Shown: positions 22,533 through 34,194, counted from the stretch's first letter. The stretch: 64,000 bases of DNA from Mytilus edulis (GCF_963676685.1 NC_092349.1:36252293-36316292); one strand, 5' to 3'. Translations and numbers: made by a program. Notes: generated by a model not told the origin, from the sequence alone.

Positions 22533-22673
22533 ATTGAATGCTTCTTTTTATAAATTCATTGGGGTGTAAAATCGTTGACCGAAGTACATTTTTAATGAAG
22601 CGCTATATTCTAAAAATGTACGCACAGTCAACGTTTTTACAACCCTACGACATTACAAAAAGAAGCAATCAAT
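22533..22673. mobile_element. imperfect foldback element
   Basis: The left arm (ATTGAATGCTTCTTTTT, GGGGTGTAAAATCGTTGAC, GTACATTTTTA) pairs imperfectly with the right arm (TAAAAATGTAC, GTCAACGTTTTTACAACCC, AAAAAGAAGCAATCAAT). The centre is near AAGCGCT. A related element is at 33285-33455. Confidence 0.6.
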
Positions 22674-22734
22674 ACTTATGATAACATGTTTTAGCTAGGA
22701 TCATCAAAACACAATTTATATAAAGTTTTTATCT

Positions 22735-22860
22735 AATTTATCTGTGCGCCTTATTATGGGACCTCGTTTCATCATGAATGATAATTTTCATTGTGTAATG
22801 AATGTCAATTTCAGAAGGTTGAGAAATTGCCAATCAAAATAACGTGATATAATGAAATAT
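22735..22860 (+). repeat. dispersed repeat, other copy inverted at 12228-12345
   Basis: It shares GGGACCTCGTTTCATCATGA and the following blocks with the reverse complement of the 12.2-kb copy. Confidence 0.55.
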
Positions 22861-22925
22861 ACATGCAATGTAATTATTATGTTGTTTATCATATATGAGA
22901 ATTTGAGCAAAATTGGTGAACATGA

Positions 22926-23006
22926 ATGAAACAGCTAATTATTTTTTCATGCATTTTCTTGAGATGCTATGCAATGAATTCCAATGGAGGGCCCATTGTG
23001 TTAAAG
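22926..23006 (+). CDS. possible signal-peptide first exon
   Basis: ATG AAA is followed by a hydrophobic stretch (QLIIFSCIFLRCYA) and ends at a TTAAAG/GTAAAA donor, 27 codons, phase 0. No partner exon was identified. A fragment of the GAGAATGGAAATGGGGAA repeat follows at 23113-23165. It may be chance. Confidence 0.18.
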
Positions 23007-23439
23007 GTAAAACATAGATGGATTTCTGAAGGATTATTTCATTCTATCAATGGTTGGGATGACTTATTTCCATTTTCTAATATTACATTTTTTTTTCTAT
23101 ACTTATGCACAATCAAATTGAGAATGGAAATGGGGAATGTGCCAAAGAGACAAGTACACATAAAGGCAAGTATATTCTAAGACCTGTACCTTATAACAAT
23201 TATCACACACAAGGACCATTTGAAATTTCGTTGACTTATAGCGCTAATTGTATTTTTTCTAAGATGCATCTTGTTAACGATACATAGAAATAATGATCAT
23301 TGATAAATTTTCTTGTTTTCCAAATGAACCGTGCTTACAATTTCCTTTATAAATTAAAATTTCATCTATCGAATAGTTCTTTATACTTATAAATAGTGCA
23401 GAACTCCAATATAATTAATCTTCTTTTTTTTTAAATTGC

Positions 23440-23600
23440 ATCTTATTATTGTCATAAATAAAGGCAACAGTAGTATACCGCTGTTCAAACTCATAAATCC
23501 AGGGACAAAAAACAAAATCGGGGTAACAAACTAAAACTGATGGAAACGCATTAAATATAAGAGGAGAACAACGACACAACACTACAATAACTGTGCGCAA
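23440..23600 (+). repeat. dispersed repeat fragment
   Basis: The segment AAAGGCAACAGTAGTATACC through AGGAGAACAACGACACAACA resembles a repeat I recall from mussel genomes. The minus-strand frame 23415-23636 is its by-product. Confidence 0.5.
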
Positions 23601-24103
23601 TATTATAGAATTTAAGAATAGAAAGATGTAATGCATACATTTTTCCCAATATAACCACTCCAGAATCTGTTTTGTTTTTCAAAAACTTTTCTTCTTATAC
23701 CACTGCGATCACACCAAGTGTAGAAGATACTATTGTGTTACTTTAGTTTGTACACTTGATAACCATTGTGTCGACATTGTTTATAGTGAGTTTTTTTTTT
23801 ATTCTACAACAAATTGCAATTCTGATGTTTACTGTTTTTCACTATTCTATATTTGTAAGTATGAGAAATCCAGAATTGTTTTCTGGTAGGTTCATTATAT
23901 TAGATTGAGAGTAGTTTTGATTACAGCTAATTTATTTTATTATTAATAATGTAATAAACATATACATGATATACAAATAAGACTTATTCATTTACCAATT
24001 ATTATAAATCATCTAACAATTATTTTACCTATTGTTTACGGATTTTTGTATATTTCTTCTGTGTTATTTTTGTTGCCTACAATATCTTCCTGGTTTTAAA
24101 CAG

Positions 24104-24279
24104 ATATCGTCACACTGGCTTTGACTGTTGTAAGAATGTACTTTAACCTATTCACAGGTATGTCTGAATCAAATATTGTTTACAAATTAAAGATAATTAA
24201 GATTCTATACATGCTTCATTTTGTAATTTGCTTTGTTTTACAAGAGTTTCTTTATCAATCATCTAATGAAGTGGAAAAG
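24104..24279 (+). CDS. candidate exon of an unidentified membrane protein
   Basis: The open stretch starts after a good acceptor (TGGTTTTAAACAG) in phase 1 and ends at an AAAAG/GTAAAT donor in phase 0. It encodes about 59 residues with a hydrophobic helix (ILYMLHFVICFVLQEFLY) and a polar end (QSSNEVEK). Neighbouring exons were not found. No family is recognised. Confidence 0.28.
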
Positions 24280-25685
24280 GTAAATAATTATATCACTTAT
24301 TAGTTTCAGATGACATTTACAAAAATTTCAACATGGCGACTTCTGTTGATTATCTGATTTTTGTTAAAAACTATTATTTACCAGTCTATTGTTGTTAAAG
24401 TTTGTATCGTACAACAATAACTGACGAAGTAAGGATGTACTTCGTTAAATTTTAAAAAAAAATATGATTTACAATTGATGCTTAAGTCAAAAAAGAATTT
24501 GTTAAGGAACAAAATAAGCTAACAATAAAACATGTAAAAGGTTATAGAACTACTTTTCGAAATAGTTGAGTTTTAAGAAATAGCGGGAAGAGGCTGACTC
24601 GGACTTTTACCTTATATTTGCATTGGTATTATTTGGGTTTCAAATGAAAAGAAAAGAAATCAAGAATCTGGTTAAATTTTGGAAACTAACCTTTTATTAG
24701 CTATTCAAGTATTATATGAAATGAAAAATGAGTATTATGGGGCAAAATATTTTACCCTGTATCTTAGGAAAAATACCAAGAAGTCCCAACATCTGACACA
24801 ATTCCAAAACCTCACATGATAACATCTTCAAAGCACACTTTGTATATGGTTTTAACAATTTCATTATAAAATTCAAGAAAGTATTTTCTTTATCGACACA
24901 ACCGTATGTGAATACATATGTATTTGATACACATTCAGTTGGCTGTTCCTCTATACTAACTAATAGACGGAGAAATTCCACATATATAGGTGACCATAAA
25001 ACATGCAACATATAATTATCCATAATTTACACAAACGTTATTAGTAACACAACACTTTATGATGACTCTTTCCCTTTCCTCTCTTCCCAAAATAACCACA
25101 CCATTATTTAAGTGAAGTTGATAAGTTACACAAAATGTGATCATGACGTAACCGGATATCCTCTCACATTGGGTTTGCATACATTTATTTCGATCGTCGG
25201 AACTCTGTTTTTCTCAACTGCTAACACTTGAAAATGATGAACAATGAATATAGCTGCAAAGTATTCTTTAATTGTATTTATCACTTCCTATGGCAACTGT
25301 CATGATTATTCTTTTTAAGATTTCTACAACTATGAACTTTCTGTTTTATAGAAATAAAAAAAGGTAGAGAACAGAACTTATTTTAGTTCTAAATATTGTT
25401 CTGTTCCTTCTTATTGTGGAATGTATATACTCATGCGTGGCATTATCATTTTCGGAAATCATCCTTAATTATTGAATGTAACCTCTGTGGGATAGTTTTA
25501 GTACTTGTTGAAAAATACACTTTATAAATTCCATGCTTCCGAAACCCATTTTTTTTAATAAAAAAAACCCTCATCATGAACTTTATATTTTAAACAATTT
25601 GAATCTTACGTTAAAATATTTTGAGTTTCATTACCTAAAGGGACATTAAAAGACAGACAAAGTTAACGTCATCAAAATATAAAAA
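24280..25685. other. mostly non-coding; one unassigned minus-strand frame
   Basis: The minus-strand frame 24712-25023 (103 codons, ATG start at 25023) is long for such AT-rich DNA and contains several cysteines. No domain is recognised, and it could be an exon remnant. A small palindrome (TGACGAAGTA/TACTTCGTTA) sits at 24422-24447. Confidence 0.3.
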
Positions 25686-25850
25686 AGAAGAAGTGGTATG
25701 ATTGCCAATGAGACAACTGTCCACAAGAGACCAAAATGACACAGACATTAAAACTATAGATCACCGTACGGCCTTCAACAATGAGCAAAGCCCATACCGC
25801 ATAGTCAGCTATAAAAGGCCCCGATAAGACAATGTAACTCAAAAGTCATC
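25686..25850 (+). repeat. abundant dispersed repeat, 5' part
   Basis: It contains TGGTATGATTGCCAATGAGA, CACCGTACGGCCTTCAACAA and CAAAGCCCATACCGCATAGT, a repeat I recall as very common in mussels. The distal part of the same family is at 49410-49640, and an inverted copy at 29780-30260. Confidence 0.7.
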
Positions 25851-27015
25851 TTTGCCTTAGGAATTTATTTCTCACTCCATCAGTCAGGAATTTAAAAAAT
25901 GGTATGTTATAAATTATGTCTGTACCGTAAACCAGACCATTGAAATATTAATTGCATTTGGTAATCACCTAATGTGACAAATGTTTCATTCATCTGTCAT
26001 ATCAATAAAGTGTTAATCAAAGGAAAAAGGCTTCTTACATTTCATGCGTTTAAAGAAATACTCGGTACAAACATTTCCTTATGGTGAATCAAACCTGTTT
26101 TTTATAACTTACCTCAATTTTTCACTTTTCAGTCATATGGAATTATATTACATTTACAATAATGCGTGAGTAGAACAAACAGACATAATCGGTAAATATG
26201 TCACAAATTGTGGTGCACTTTAAACAATTTTTTATTACAACAGAGGAAATCAAAATGGCATAATCGCACTATATAGACAAAGTAAGTAAGCAAAAAATGA
26301 ATGACAAAAATACAAAAATTACCCTAGCATATGCCGAAAATGGATTAAACTGTAAAGGTTTAAAATATAAAAAGACAAATACCAATCTATGCTTCAAGAC
26401 CATCGAGTATTATTTTTGACAATGATACGGAATATTTTTTAATGAGGTATGGTATCTTCCGATACAATTGTTAAGAAAAAGGACGAGACATCACCCTGGT
26501 TCAAAAACATTTTCCTCGTTTCAAAGGGGACTAGCTTCAAGCTCTTTGATACCGAATGAGTTTTAAAATGTATGATGCATATGCAGGTGAAGTTGGTATA
26601 CTGCTGCTTAGGTGGGGGCAGTTTGTAATTTCGAAATCAAAATTGTCTTGTCAAAGATTCTGGAACTGAGATCACCGTAGTTGTATCATTGACAATCATA
26701 ACATATCTTCTTATTTTTATACTGAAATAAATGTTTGTGAATGCTTTTTTCATATAACGTTTTTACATTTTTCCAGGTAACGGAAAATATCATAAAAAAA
26801 GTAACTCACATTGATATTTACAAGATATTTACAGCAAGTGTCTTCAATAGTTGTTCAAGTAAACTAAAATAAATATGTCACATCTGTCGGCATGGTCTAA
26901 TAGGATAGACTGAAGCGAAATCAGGGCATGCTGATCCGTTGTATGAATTTTAAAACACAATTGAGTTCAACATCTAAAAATACATTTCCATTAGCAAAAA
27001 AAAAGCATTACCAAT
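25851..27015. other. no gene seen
   Basis: AT-rich sequence. Upstream exons of the TRIM/NHL-type gene could lie here, but none was recognised. Confidence 0.35.
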
Positions 27016-27048
27016 TTGTTCAGTTGTACGAGGGAAAAAATACTGAAG

Positions 27049-27843
27049 ATGGCAGGGGCGAAAATTCCCACGCATAACATTGATCATTCTATTCCTTCCT
27101 CGGAGGGAACATTTAGTATTCCAGAGATTCTCCATATAACAGGGTGTGAAGCGTTATCAAATGGTTACTATGTAGTTGATGGTCTCAATAAACGTTTAGC
27201 TTTACTTAACAATAGCCTTGTATATATGAAAGATATCGTTAAATTCACTAGCATTCCATTGGATTTGTGTTACATTGAGAGCAGAAAAACAATTGCTGTT
27301 ACGATTCCCACCGATCACATGGTTGTTTTTGTTTACACAAGAACAAGTAAAATTGTCAATTCAGTTGTCTATAGACTGAAGTGCTATTACATTAAATGCA
27401 ACAGCTACAATTTATTTATCGGTTGTCCAAATAATGGTAAAATTATTGTTGCTGACTTATTTGGTCGTGCACTCGGATATCTTAATATACCCGGTGAAAG
27501 ATTTGCCTTATACCTTGACAAAATTTACACCATAAATGAGAAAGAAGACCTTGTGGTATGTTATGATACCCTAGGTAACCAAAGGTGGATTGCTCCGGAT
27601 ATCGTTCGAGATCCTATAGGAATAGAAGTAGATTATAATGGGGTTGCGTACGTGTTAAGCAAACACATTACTCTTCATGGTATTTCAAGAAATGGATACA
27701 GAAACAAAATTGTTTTAGATGAGAAGGACGGTCTTGACAATCCTTGTTATATGTGTGCCAATCTAAGACATTTTAAATTTGTTGTAGTGATTTTTAATAA
27801 GTCAAATAATCGGGCTATAGCTACCCAGCTGTTTTGGCCCTAG
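27049..27843 (+). CDS. TRIM/NHL-type beta-propeller protein or terminal exon
   Basis: An uninterrupted 264-codon frame begins at ATG 27049; the frame is also open back to 27016. It resembles the C-terminal propeller of the bivalve TRIM-like (B-box/NHL) family. Repeating blades read like GYYVVDGLNKRLALLNN, then IESRKTIAVTIPTDHMVVF, then NLFIGCPNNGKIIVADL, then DKIYTINEKEDLVVCYDTLG, then PIGIEVDYNGVAYVLSKH. It ends with NNRAIATQLF. In full-length relatives a RING, B-boxes and coiled coil precede this part and give E3 ligase or scaffold function. None of these is visible here. A good acceptor (CCAATTTGTTCAG, ending 27023) leads into the frame, so it may be the last exon of a gene whose 5' exons were missed, or an orphan propeller. 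Confidence 0.7.
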   Translation: MAGAKIPTHNIDHSIPSSEGTFSIPEILHITGCEALSNGYYVVDGLNKRLALLNNSLVYMKDIVKFTSIPLDLCYIESRKTIAVTIPTDHMVVFVYTRTSKIVNSVVYRLKCYYIKCNSYNLFIGCPNNGKIIVADLFGRALGYLNIPGERFALYLDKIYTINEKEDLVVCYDTLGNQRWIAPDIVRDPIGIEVDYNGVAYVLSKHITLHGISRNGYRNKIVLDEKDGLDNPCYMCANLRHFKFVVVIFNKSNNRAIATQLFWP

Positions 27844-28215
27844 ACATACATTATCATTCTTCATCATAGTTTTATTAGATATACCAAATCTAAATTAGCT
27901 ATTATTAACACTAGGCAGTGCTACAGTCGTATTGAATATTTTCAAAGAAAACTTCTCATCTGAACTTATTAAATGCATGTTTTATGAGTTATTTTCCGTT
28001 GGACTTTCAATATTTTCACAGGCAGACGGTCCATAGATCCAAATTTATTACAAACATTTGTTTTGCATGAACTTTATGTCGCAAATTTACATAAAAAAAA
28101 TGAGTAAAAAGACATCTGATTTTCATTTGATCTATTGGTAGATATAATCATGTAAACAGTTTCAGATAAGGTAACACTTTGAGCATGTTGAGGGATTGAA
28201 AATCTACTTTCGTCT
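27844..28215. other. no gene seen
   Basis: 3' flank of the propeller gene; no clear polyadenylation signal close to the stop. Confidence 0.35.
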
Positions 28216-28798
28216 AAAGGAGTAGGTCCGGTAAGACCCCTTTTTGGCCCCAAAATATAACAGTTTTACAAAATTGTTAAAATGTAAACTTTTAGTTATT
28301 GATTGGACAGTTGAATGCTTCTGCTACATAAATATGGGTTGTTTTTGACAATACAATGCACATATATCGGGTTGTAGCACCATTAAGTCATGCTAAATTA
28401 CTGAAATCTTCAAAATTCTATCATTTTAGTTAAATTTTAGACGGTTTCCTTGTAAAACGAAAGTGGCCACATTCGTGTTCATCCTTAATATTGAAATGTA
28501 AGTTGTATTATATGATAATACATAACATATATAAAGGTTGTGGATGAACACGGATGCGGCCACTTTCATTTTTGACAAAAACCATCTGAAAAGTGACGTT
28601 TTTTGGCATATTTGAGAGATTTTTCGTATTTGAGCTTGAATCGGATCGTTTTTAATGACTAAATCAGTTAAATCTTTCATTTATACTAATCAAATCAAGT
28701 GAAATAGACACTTAAGTCTTTAAAAAGTGGTCAAAATCTTTCGTCAGATGAAACTGAAATTTGAGGCCAAAATGAGTCCTTACCGGACCTACTCCTTT
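28216..28798 (-). mobile_element. 583-bp palindromic MITE, copy 2
   Basis: It is the inverted counterpart of 12501-13083, with exactly the same length. Termini are AAAGGAGTAGGTCCGGTAAG and CTTACCGGACCTACTCCTTT. The inner palindrome around GTGGCC..GCGGCCAC is retained. It shows several point differences from copy 1 spread along the element. Confidence 0.75.
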
Positions 28799-28990
28799 GA
28801 GAAATATTGTCATGTCTACACCTCTTTTTACTAATAAAAGTAGATTGTTGCCATTAATACACAAAATGAATTATCTCCATCATATTAACTACATTGTGCT
28901 AGATATAAACTCTATGGAAGATTTGGATTATATACATATGCAGATATGTGTACAAGTAGTTGATTTTTTTTTTAAGTAAGGAGAAGGGAA

Positions 28991-29333
28991 TGGAAGATCC
29001 GTGGTGAAGTGGTTAGTGCATCGGAACTAACACGGGGGTTCCTGGTTCGATCCCCGTTTCGGGGAGAAAATTTCAGGGACTGAATTTTCAGCTCTCCCTT
29101 GACACCATTTGCAAGTATGGTCTTGAGGAAATGAAGATTGTTCTTCGGAAGGGGACGATAAATGGGTGACCCGTGTTGAGAGAGAGCTATATCTCTTGCA
29201 CGTAAAAGACACCCTTGTAGATTCCGAAAAAGAGTAGGCTAATGCCGCCACAAGGCATCACTCACACCCGCAAAGTGGAAAGAGTTTAGTATAAGTTGTT
29301 TCCCAATCCACTTTAAATAAATATGTTTAAAAC
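28991..29333 (+). repeat. tRNA-derived SINE
   Basis: The head has an A-box-like TGGTGAAGTGGTTAGTGC (29002-29019) and a perfect B-box GGTTCGATCCC (29044-29054), the internal RNA polymerase III promoter. The body contains GGGGACGATAAATGGGTGAC and TTGCACGTAAAAGACACCC, a layout I recall from conserved-domain SINEs of molluscs. The 3' end is AAATAAATATGTTT. A minus-strand frame over it is not a gene. Confidence 0.75.
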
Positions 29334-29779
29334 AAAAGGGAATAGTAAAATTATGAGGTTAAAGATGTTATTTTTCCTTAACTGTAGATTGATACATGTA
29401 CTAAGTCAGGAATATGACATATTTGTTCCGTTGTTTGATATAGTCTAACTTAATTTTGTCAGTGTTATGCTGTTTTCTTTATTGACCTGACAGTTAGGTA
29501 TTTTTGTTTATATATTGTTCAACTGCTTTGACTAAATTTGAACACTAGTGGTAAAAAAAAAAATATTGTATGTCATTGAATAATAATCACTCGCAATTGA
29601 ACTAATTTAGTGTGTTTTGTCTTTAATGTCGATACTAATAAATTGTAATAGTATGTTACGAGAACAGCAAATAAAGGGCATGACCTAAAATGATTTAATT
29701 GGAAGAATTACAATCTTTGTCTTTTCTGAATAAGGATCACGATCAACTTACACTGGATATATCGGACTCATATATCGGG

Positions 29780-30260
29780 TACACGTCCTCTCTGTGTTTT
29801 TCTGTTAGATGTTTTTCTATTTGTATCCATCTGATGAGTTAAGCCTTTTTCAACCGATTTTTTATAATTTGTTCTGGTGTTTTACTGTTACACCGCTGTC
29901 CCAGGTGAGGGAGAGGGTTGAGACCTCAGAAAAATGTTAAATCCTGCCATATTATGTTTATCTCAAAATAGCAAGAAACATAAATAAATTTGTTTTGCAC
30001 TATTGACACTATTCCTTTCATAAACAAATTAAATTTGTTGTAATTCAGTGACGGATTAAAAATGAACGTATTTAACCCCGCCACATTGTTTATGCGTCTA
30101 TCCCAATTCAGGAGTCTATAGTTCTGTGGTTGTCGTTGGTTCATGTCTGTCAGATGTGGTTTTCGTAAATTGTTTTGATTAAAATAAGGCCGTTAGTTTT
30201 CTCAAGTAAATTCTTTCATATTGTTTAGGTGGGGCCTTTATTAACATGTTTATCTTTTGT
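29780..30260 (-). repeat. abundant dispersed repeat, inverted copy
   Basis: It reads in reverse relative to the 25.7-kb and 49.4-kb copies: ATCTGATGAGTTAAGCCTTT, CTGTCCCAGGTGAGGGAG, TTCAGGAGTCTATAGTTCTG and GGCCGTTAGTTTTCTC. A fragment of the same end is at about 32838-32870. Confidence 0.6.
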
Positions 30261-30855
30261 CATAAATATTCATTATATATAATAAAATAGGAGATTTAGT
30301 TAACAAAGTCCTTATATTTGAATAAAGTAACATTCATTTTTAGTGGAAAATTGTTTTAACGTTAATTAAGCTATAATTAAAAATTTGTTTGCTAGCCACT
30401 CGCTGTGATAAATGTAAGATAATTTTGGTTAATTTTACCAACATTCTATCATTATGAGATAAAATAGCTCGTTTTTCATTTATAGTCTTTTTCAAAAATG
30501 TTTAATGTAGATTCCATTTATATGTTTTCACTTAAGCATTTCACATAAGTTTAAAGTTTCTGGAATACAGTGGTTGCTATGGTGTTCTGTTTTGTGTTTG
30601 TTCGTATATGTGTGTTTTTGTTTGGGGTGTTACACTTCTTTCATGTATTTTTCTTTAAGGGTCGAGCAATGCAGATGAATTAAGACAGCATGTATGCTTC
30701 ATTTAAGTTCTGACATATTTGTATACACAATTTTAAAGCAACACATAATATAACAAGTAGCAGGAAAGTGCTTTTGGGGATTATTAGATGCATACCAAAA
30801 CTTGAAACATTGTATCCTTGACAGCAGAATGAAACATGTGTTGTACACCTAAAAT

Positions 30856-31190
30856 TAAAATTGAGAATGGAAATGGGGAGCGTGTCAAAGCGACAACAAC
30901 CCGACCATAGAGAAGACAACAGCCGAAGGCCACACATGGGTCTTCAATGTAGCGAGAAACTCCCGCACCCGGAGGCGTCCTTCGGCTGGGACCTAAACAA
31001 ATCTGCATACTAGTTCAGTGATCATAGAGGTCATACTCAATTCCGAATTATACACAAGAAACTAAAATTAATAATCATACTAGACTAACAAAGGCCAGAG
31101 GCTCCTGACTTGAGACAGGCGCAAAATTGCGGCGGGGTTAAACATGTTTTTTGATATCTCAACCCTCCCCTATACATCTAGCCATGTAGA
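30856..31190 (+). repeat. dispersed repeat, GAGAATGGAAATGGGG family
   Basis: It starts GAGAATGGAAATGGGGAGCG and continues with GACAACAACCCGACCATAGA, GAGGCTCCTGACTTGAGACA and a GCGGCGGGGTTAAACATG tail. A fragment of its start is at 23113-23165. The tail is shared with the 49.5-kb repeat. Confidence 0.65.
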
Positions 31191-31384
31191 AAAACAAACG
31201 CACAACAATACGCACAACAATACGCACAGTAAAACTCAAGTCCGATGTCAGAATATGAAACAAAAGAAATTAAACAAAATGACAATACTAAATACATTAC
31301 ACCTGCATATTGTACTAGACAAAAAATCTTTTTTTAATTATTACCAGAATTCGGCTTTAAAAGAGAACAATTTCATGATAACTT

Positions 31385-31505
31385 GGAAAAGATTGCTTTT
31401 AGGTGTGAGCAAAGGCTCTGTGTTGAAGACCGTATCTATAATGATTTACTTTTATAAATTATGACTTGGATGGAGAGTTGTCTCCTTGGCACTCATACCA
31501 CATCT
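31385..31505 (-). repeat. dispersed repeat fragment, GGATGGAGAGTTGTCTC family
   Basis: It contains GTGAGCAAAGGCTCTGTGTT and GACTTGGATGGAGAGTTGTC. Longer relatives are at 43003-43232 (same orientation) and 35328-35640 (opposite). Confidence 0.6.
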
Positions 31506-31599
31506 TCCTATATATATGTCGTGTACATTTTATTATTTTGTACAGGTTATTACTTGTACAAATGCTTTGTATGAGTAATTACTTGTATGATACCATTAT

Positions 31600-32439
31600 A
31601 CAGAAAAAGGGGGACGAAAGATACCAAAGGGACAGTCAAACTCATAAATCTAAAACAAACTGACAACGCCATGGCTAAAAATGAAAAAGACAAACAGAAA
31701 AACAATAGTACACACGACACAACATAGAAAACTAAAGAATAAACAACACGAACCCCACCAAAAACTAGGGGTGATCTCAGGTGCTCCGGAAGGGTAAGCA
31801 GATCCTGCTCCACATGTGGCACCCGTCGTGTTGCTTATGTGATTACAAATCCGGTAAATAGTCTAATTCGGTAGGTCATATTCATGAAAGGGAAGGGGAT
31901 TGTAGTTACGACGTAAGGAACATATCCGATATCATTTGTGAAACGGTTATTCCATAACGGTCAACCAACTCGTGATGGCGTCCGTAAAATTTACGAAGGG
32001 ATGATTTCAACTTCACCATTTGGAACTCTTGGTTTAATAGCTTCCTTGTGAGCAGCAAACCTCTATCAAGAAAATCATGATAGGAAATGCAAGCACGGGA
32101 ATATCGTATCAATTGGGAGATATATACCCCGTATGCAGGTGCTGCTGGAATGTTGCTACTTAGAAATGGAAAGTTCACAATTGGAAAGCTAAAATCATCT
32201 CTTTTGTCGTAATGTTTTGTTTTCAACCGACCCTCGAGCTCATTGTCAATTTCTAGATGTAAGTCAAGATATGAAGCCGACTTAACTGTATCTGTAGTAT
32301 CCTTTATCTCTAGTTCGATTGGATAGATGCGTTCCACATAGTCACCAAATTTTGAATTGTTTAGTGAAAGAACATCATCTATATAGCGGAAAGTAGAATT
32401 AAAGGATATTGCTAACTTCTTATCTTTCTTCCTAAGAAG
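31600..32439 (-). mobile_element. 5'-truncated retroelement, copy 1 (reverse transcriptase)
   Basis: The coding part is 31906-32439 on the minus strand and is open to the truncation point. It includes the catalytic YIDD block, VERIYPIELEIKD, SYLDLHLEIDNE and LLTRKLLNQ, ending MFLTS. The remaining ~300 bp to 31600 are a 3' untranslated tail. The RT resembles a retroelement family widespread in invertebrates; a Penelope-like affinity is possible but I am not sure. Copy 2 is at 36353-37230. Diverged repeats rich in TTATTACYTGTACAA flank it on both sides (31547-31600 and 32440-32495). Confidence 0.75.
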
Positions 32440-32499
32440 TTATTACCTGTACAAATATAATTGTACCAGTAATTACTTGTACAATTTTTGTTGAGAAAA

Positions 32500-33284
32500 A
32501 GATAATAACTTGTACAACATAATATCTTTGAGTTATATGTGCTTCTACTTTTTTATATTGAAAAACTCCTTTCTTTGAGTTAGTAAATCGGGATTGTTTT
32601 GCCAATTTTTGGGTATTGTTTTCTTTTATTCTGTTTTCTCGTATTTATTTGTTTGTTTCTTAATTTTTACTTATAATACAGTGTATGTATTTTTGAAATC
32701 TATATTGTGTTTTTTTTTTTCTTTTCTTTTTTTCAATTGTGTATTTTGTACTTAGTGTTGTGTTGTTTTTTTTTTTTGGTTGTTGTATGGGATATACAAG
32801 TACCTGACCACGTCCACTCTGTGTAGTATTTCTTATTGTATCCTCTGATGAGTTAAGCCTTTTTCACTTCCTACACGAGTAATGATCCCTAATCACTATG
32901 TTGTTCATTGTTGTCAATTGATATTTATCTTTAAACATTATCTTGAACTATTTTGTCTTGTAATAATCTTTCCTTATTTCCTACTGTGCTTTTTGGTGTC
33001 ACTGTTGCACAAAGAAGACTTCAATATTACAATGTCGTAGCCAATTATCTAACCACATCTGTGCAAATTATACATATACTTTAGTGTTTTTTGTATATAC
33101 TAGTAGTTGTAAAACAAACATGTATTGCATTATAAAGTGTATTAAAAAAAAAAATGTAATTGATAATTTTATTTGATTGAACACATTGTGTCTTAAAGGA
33201 ACAGTGGTCGGACATCCATGCCAAGAATTTTAAAAAATTACATGATCTTATAAACTTCCTCGGTAATTATTTAATGATTGAAGC
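32500..33284. other. no gene seen; T-rich low complexity
   Basis: It contains long T runs and a short dispersed-repeat end (about 32838-32870). Confidence 0.4.
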
Positions 33285-33455
33285 ATAAACACATGTTATC
33301 ATAAGAAATCGTTGTCTAGTTTTGTAACGTTGTCGGGTTGTAAACGCGTTTATCATGCGCTTATTCTGAATATGAAGCGCTACAAAATATGCTCGGATCG
33401 GTCAACGCTTATAGAACCCAATAAATTACAAAATAAGCATTCAATACTTGTACTT
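33285..33455. mobile_element. foldback element, relative of 22533-22673
   Basis: GGGTTGTAAACGCG, a central GAAGCGCT and AAATAAGCATTCAAT at the right match the layout of the 22.5-kb element in diverged form. Confidence 0.4.
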
Positions 33456-34194
33456 CGGTACTGATATAATTTAATAAACCTTTCTAAAATTGTCCGTTTA
33501 TACAATTTGAAATTGTTAAGAAACTAAGGTTTCAACTCCCTCAGGCAACGTTGACTTAAGATTAATTTGGCTATTTATTTAAGGTATTTTTGTCATATAG
33601 CTCTTCAACGGTTTCGGTACTTATACATCCTCGGATTTCAAATATTTGGCTTTGAGCGTTCATGATGAAGGTAGATCCAGAAAAGCGCTTCGGACGCATG
33701 AAATTCTTAAACGTGTTGTTTTTAATTTTTTTTATAATTTTTTTCAGTTTTTTTTCTTATGTATTCATGATTTTCTATTTGTATAATTGTAATGTGTGCC
33801 TCGCTGATCATAATTGTACAAAATATAAAAAGAAGCAAGTAGAAAAAATTCAAACTTCTAAGTTGTAAATATGTTTAAAAAAAAACTTTTCAGTGTATAA
33901 TACGTTTTTCTAAATGTAAGCTGGAGGCGAACAAACATTATCAATGTTTTAAATTCTAAATATCTATTTAGTAATTAAACTCTGAAATTCTACAATTAGT
34001 ATATGCGTCATAGCAACATTTGACATGAAAAAAGACATCTACACAATATAGACCGTTTTACTTTTGATATATATTCAATAGCTAGGACAGTCAATACAGT
34101 CATCAAAACCACTGAACTGTGCATACATATTTTCCTGCAATAACTACTTTATGAGTCTATAAAATTATTGATTGTTGTTGAGCACTAGGCGGAA
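33456..34194. other. no gene seen
   Basis: 3' flank of the HEPN-UBL gene. The 68-codon plus-strand frame at 33662-33868 is T-rich and probably not real. Confidence 0.35.

Noticed and set aside
28991-29065. A genuine tRNA gene
   Set aside because: The polymerase III boxes are good but no complete cloverleaf with a matching acceptor stem is seen, and a SINE body follows.
29027-29251. Minus-strand 74-codon frame
   Set aside because: It overlaps the SINE at 28991-29333.
31550-31822. Minus-strand 90-codon hydrophobic frame
   Set aside because: It is the 3' untranslated tail of the retroelement; the same frame recurs at 36335-36517 in copy 2.
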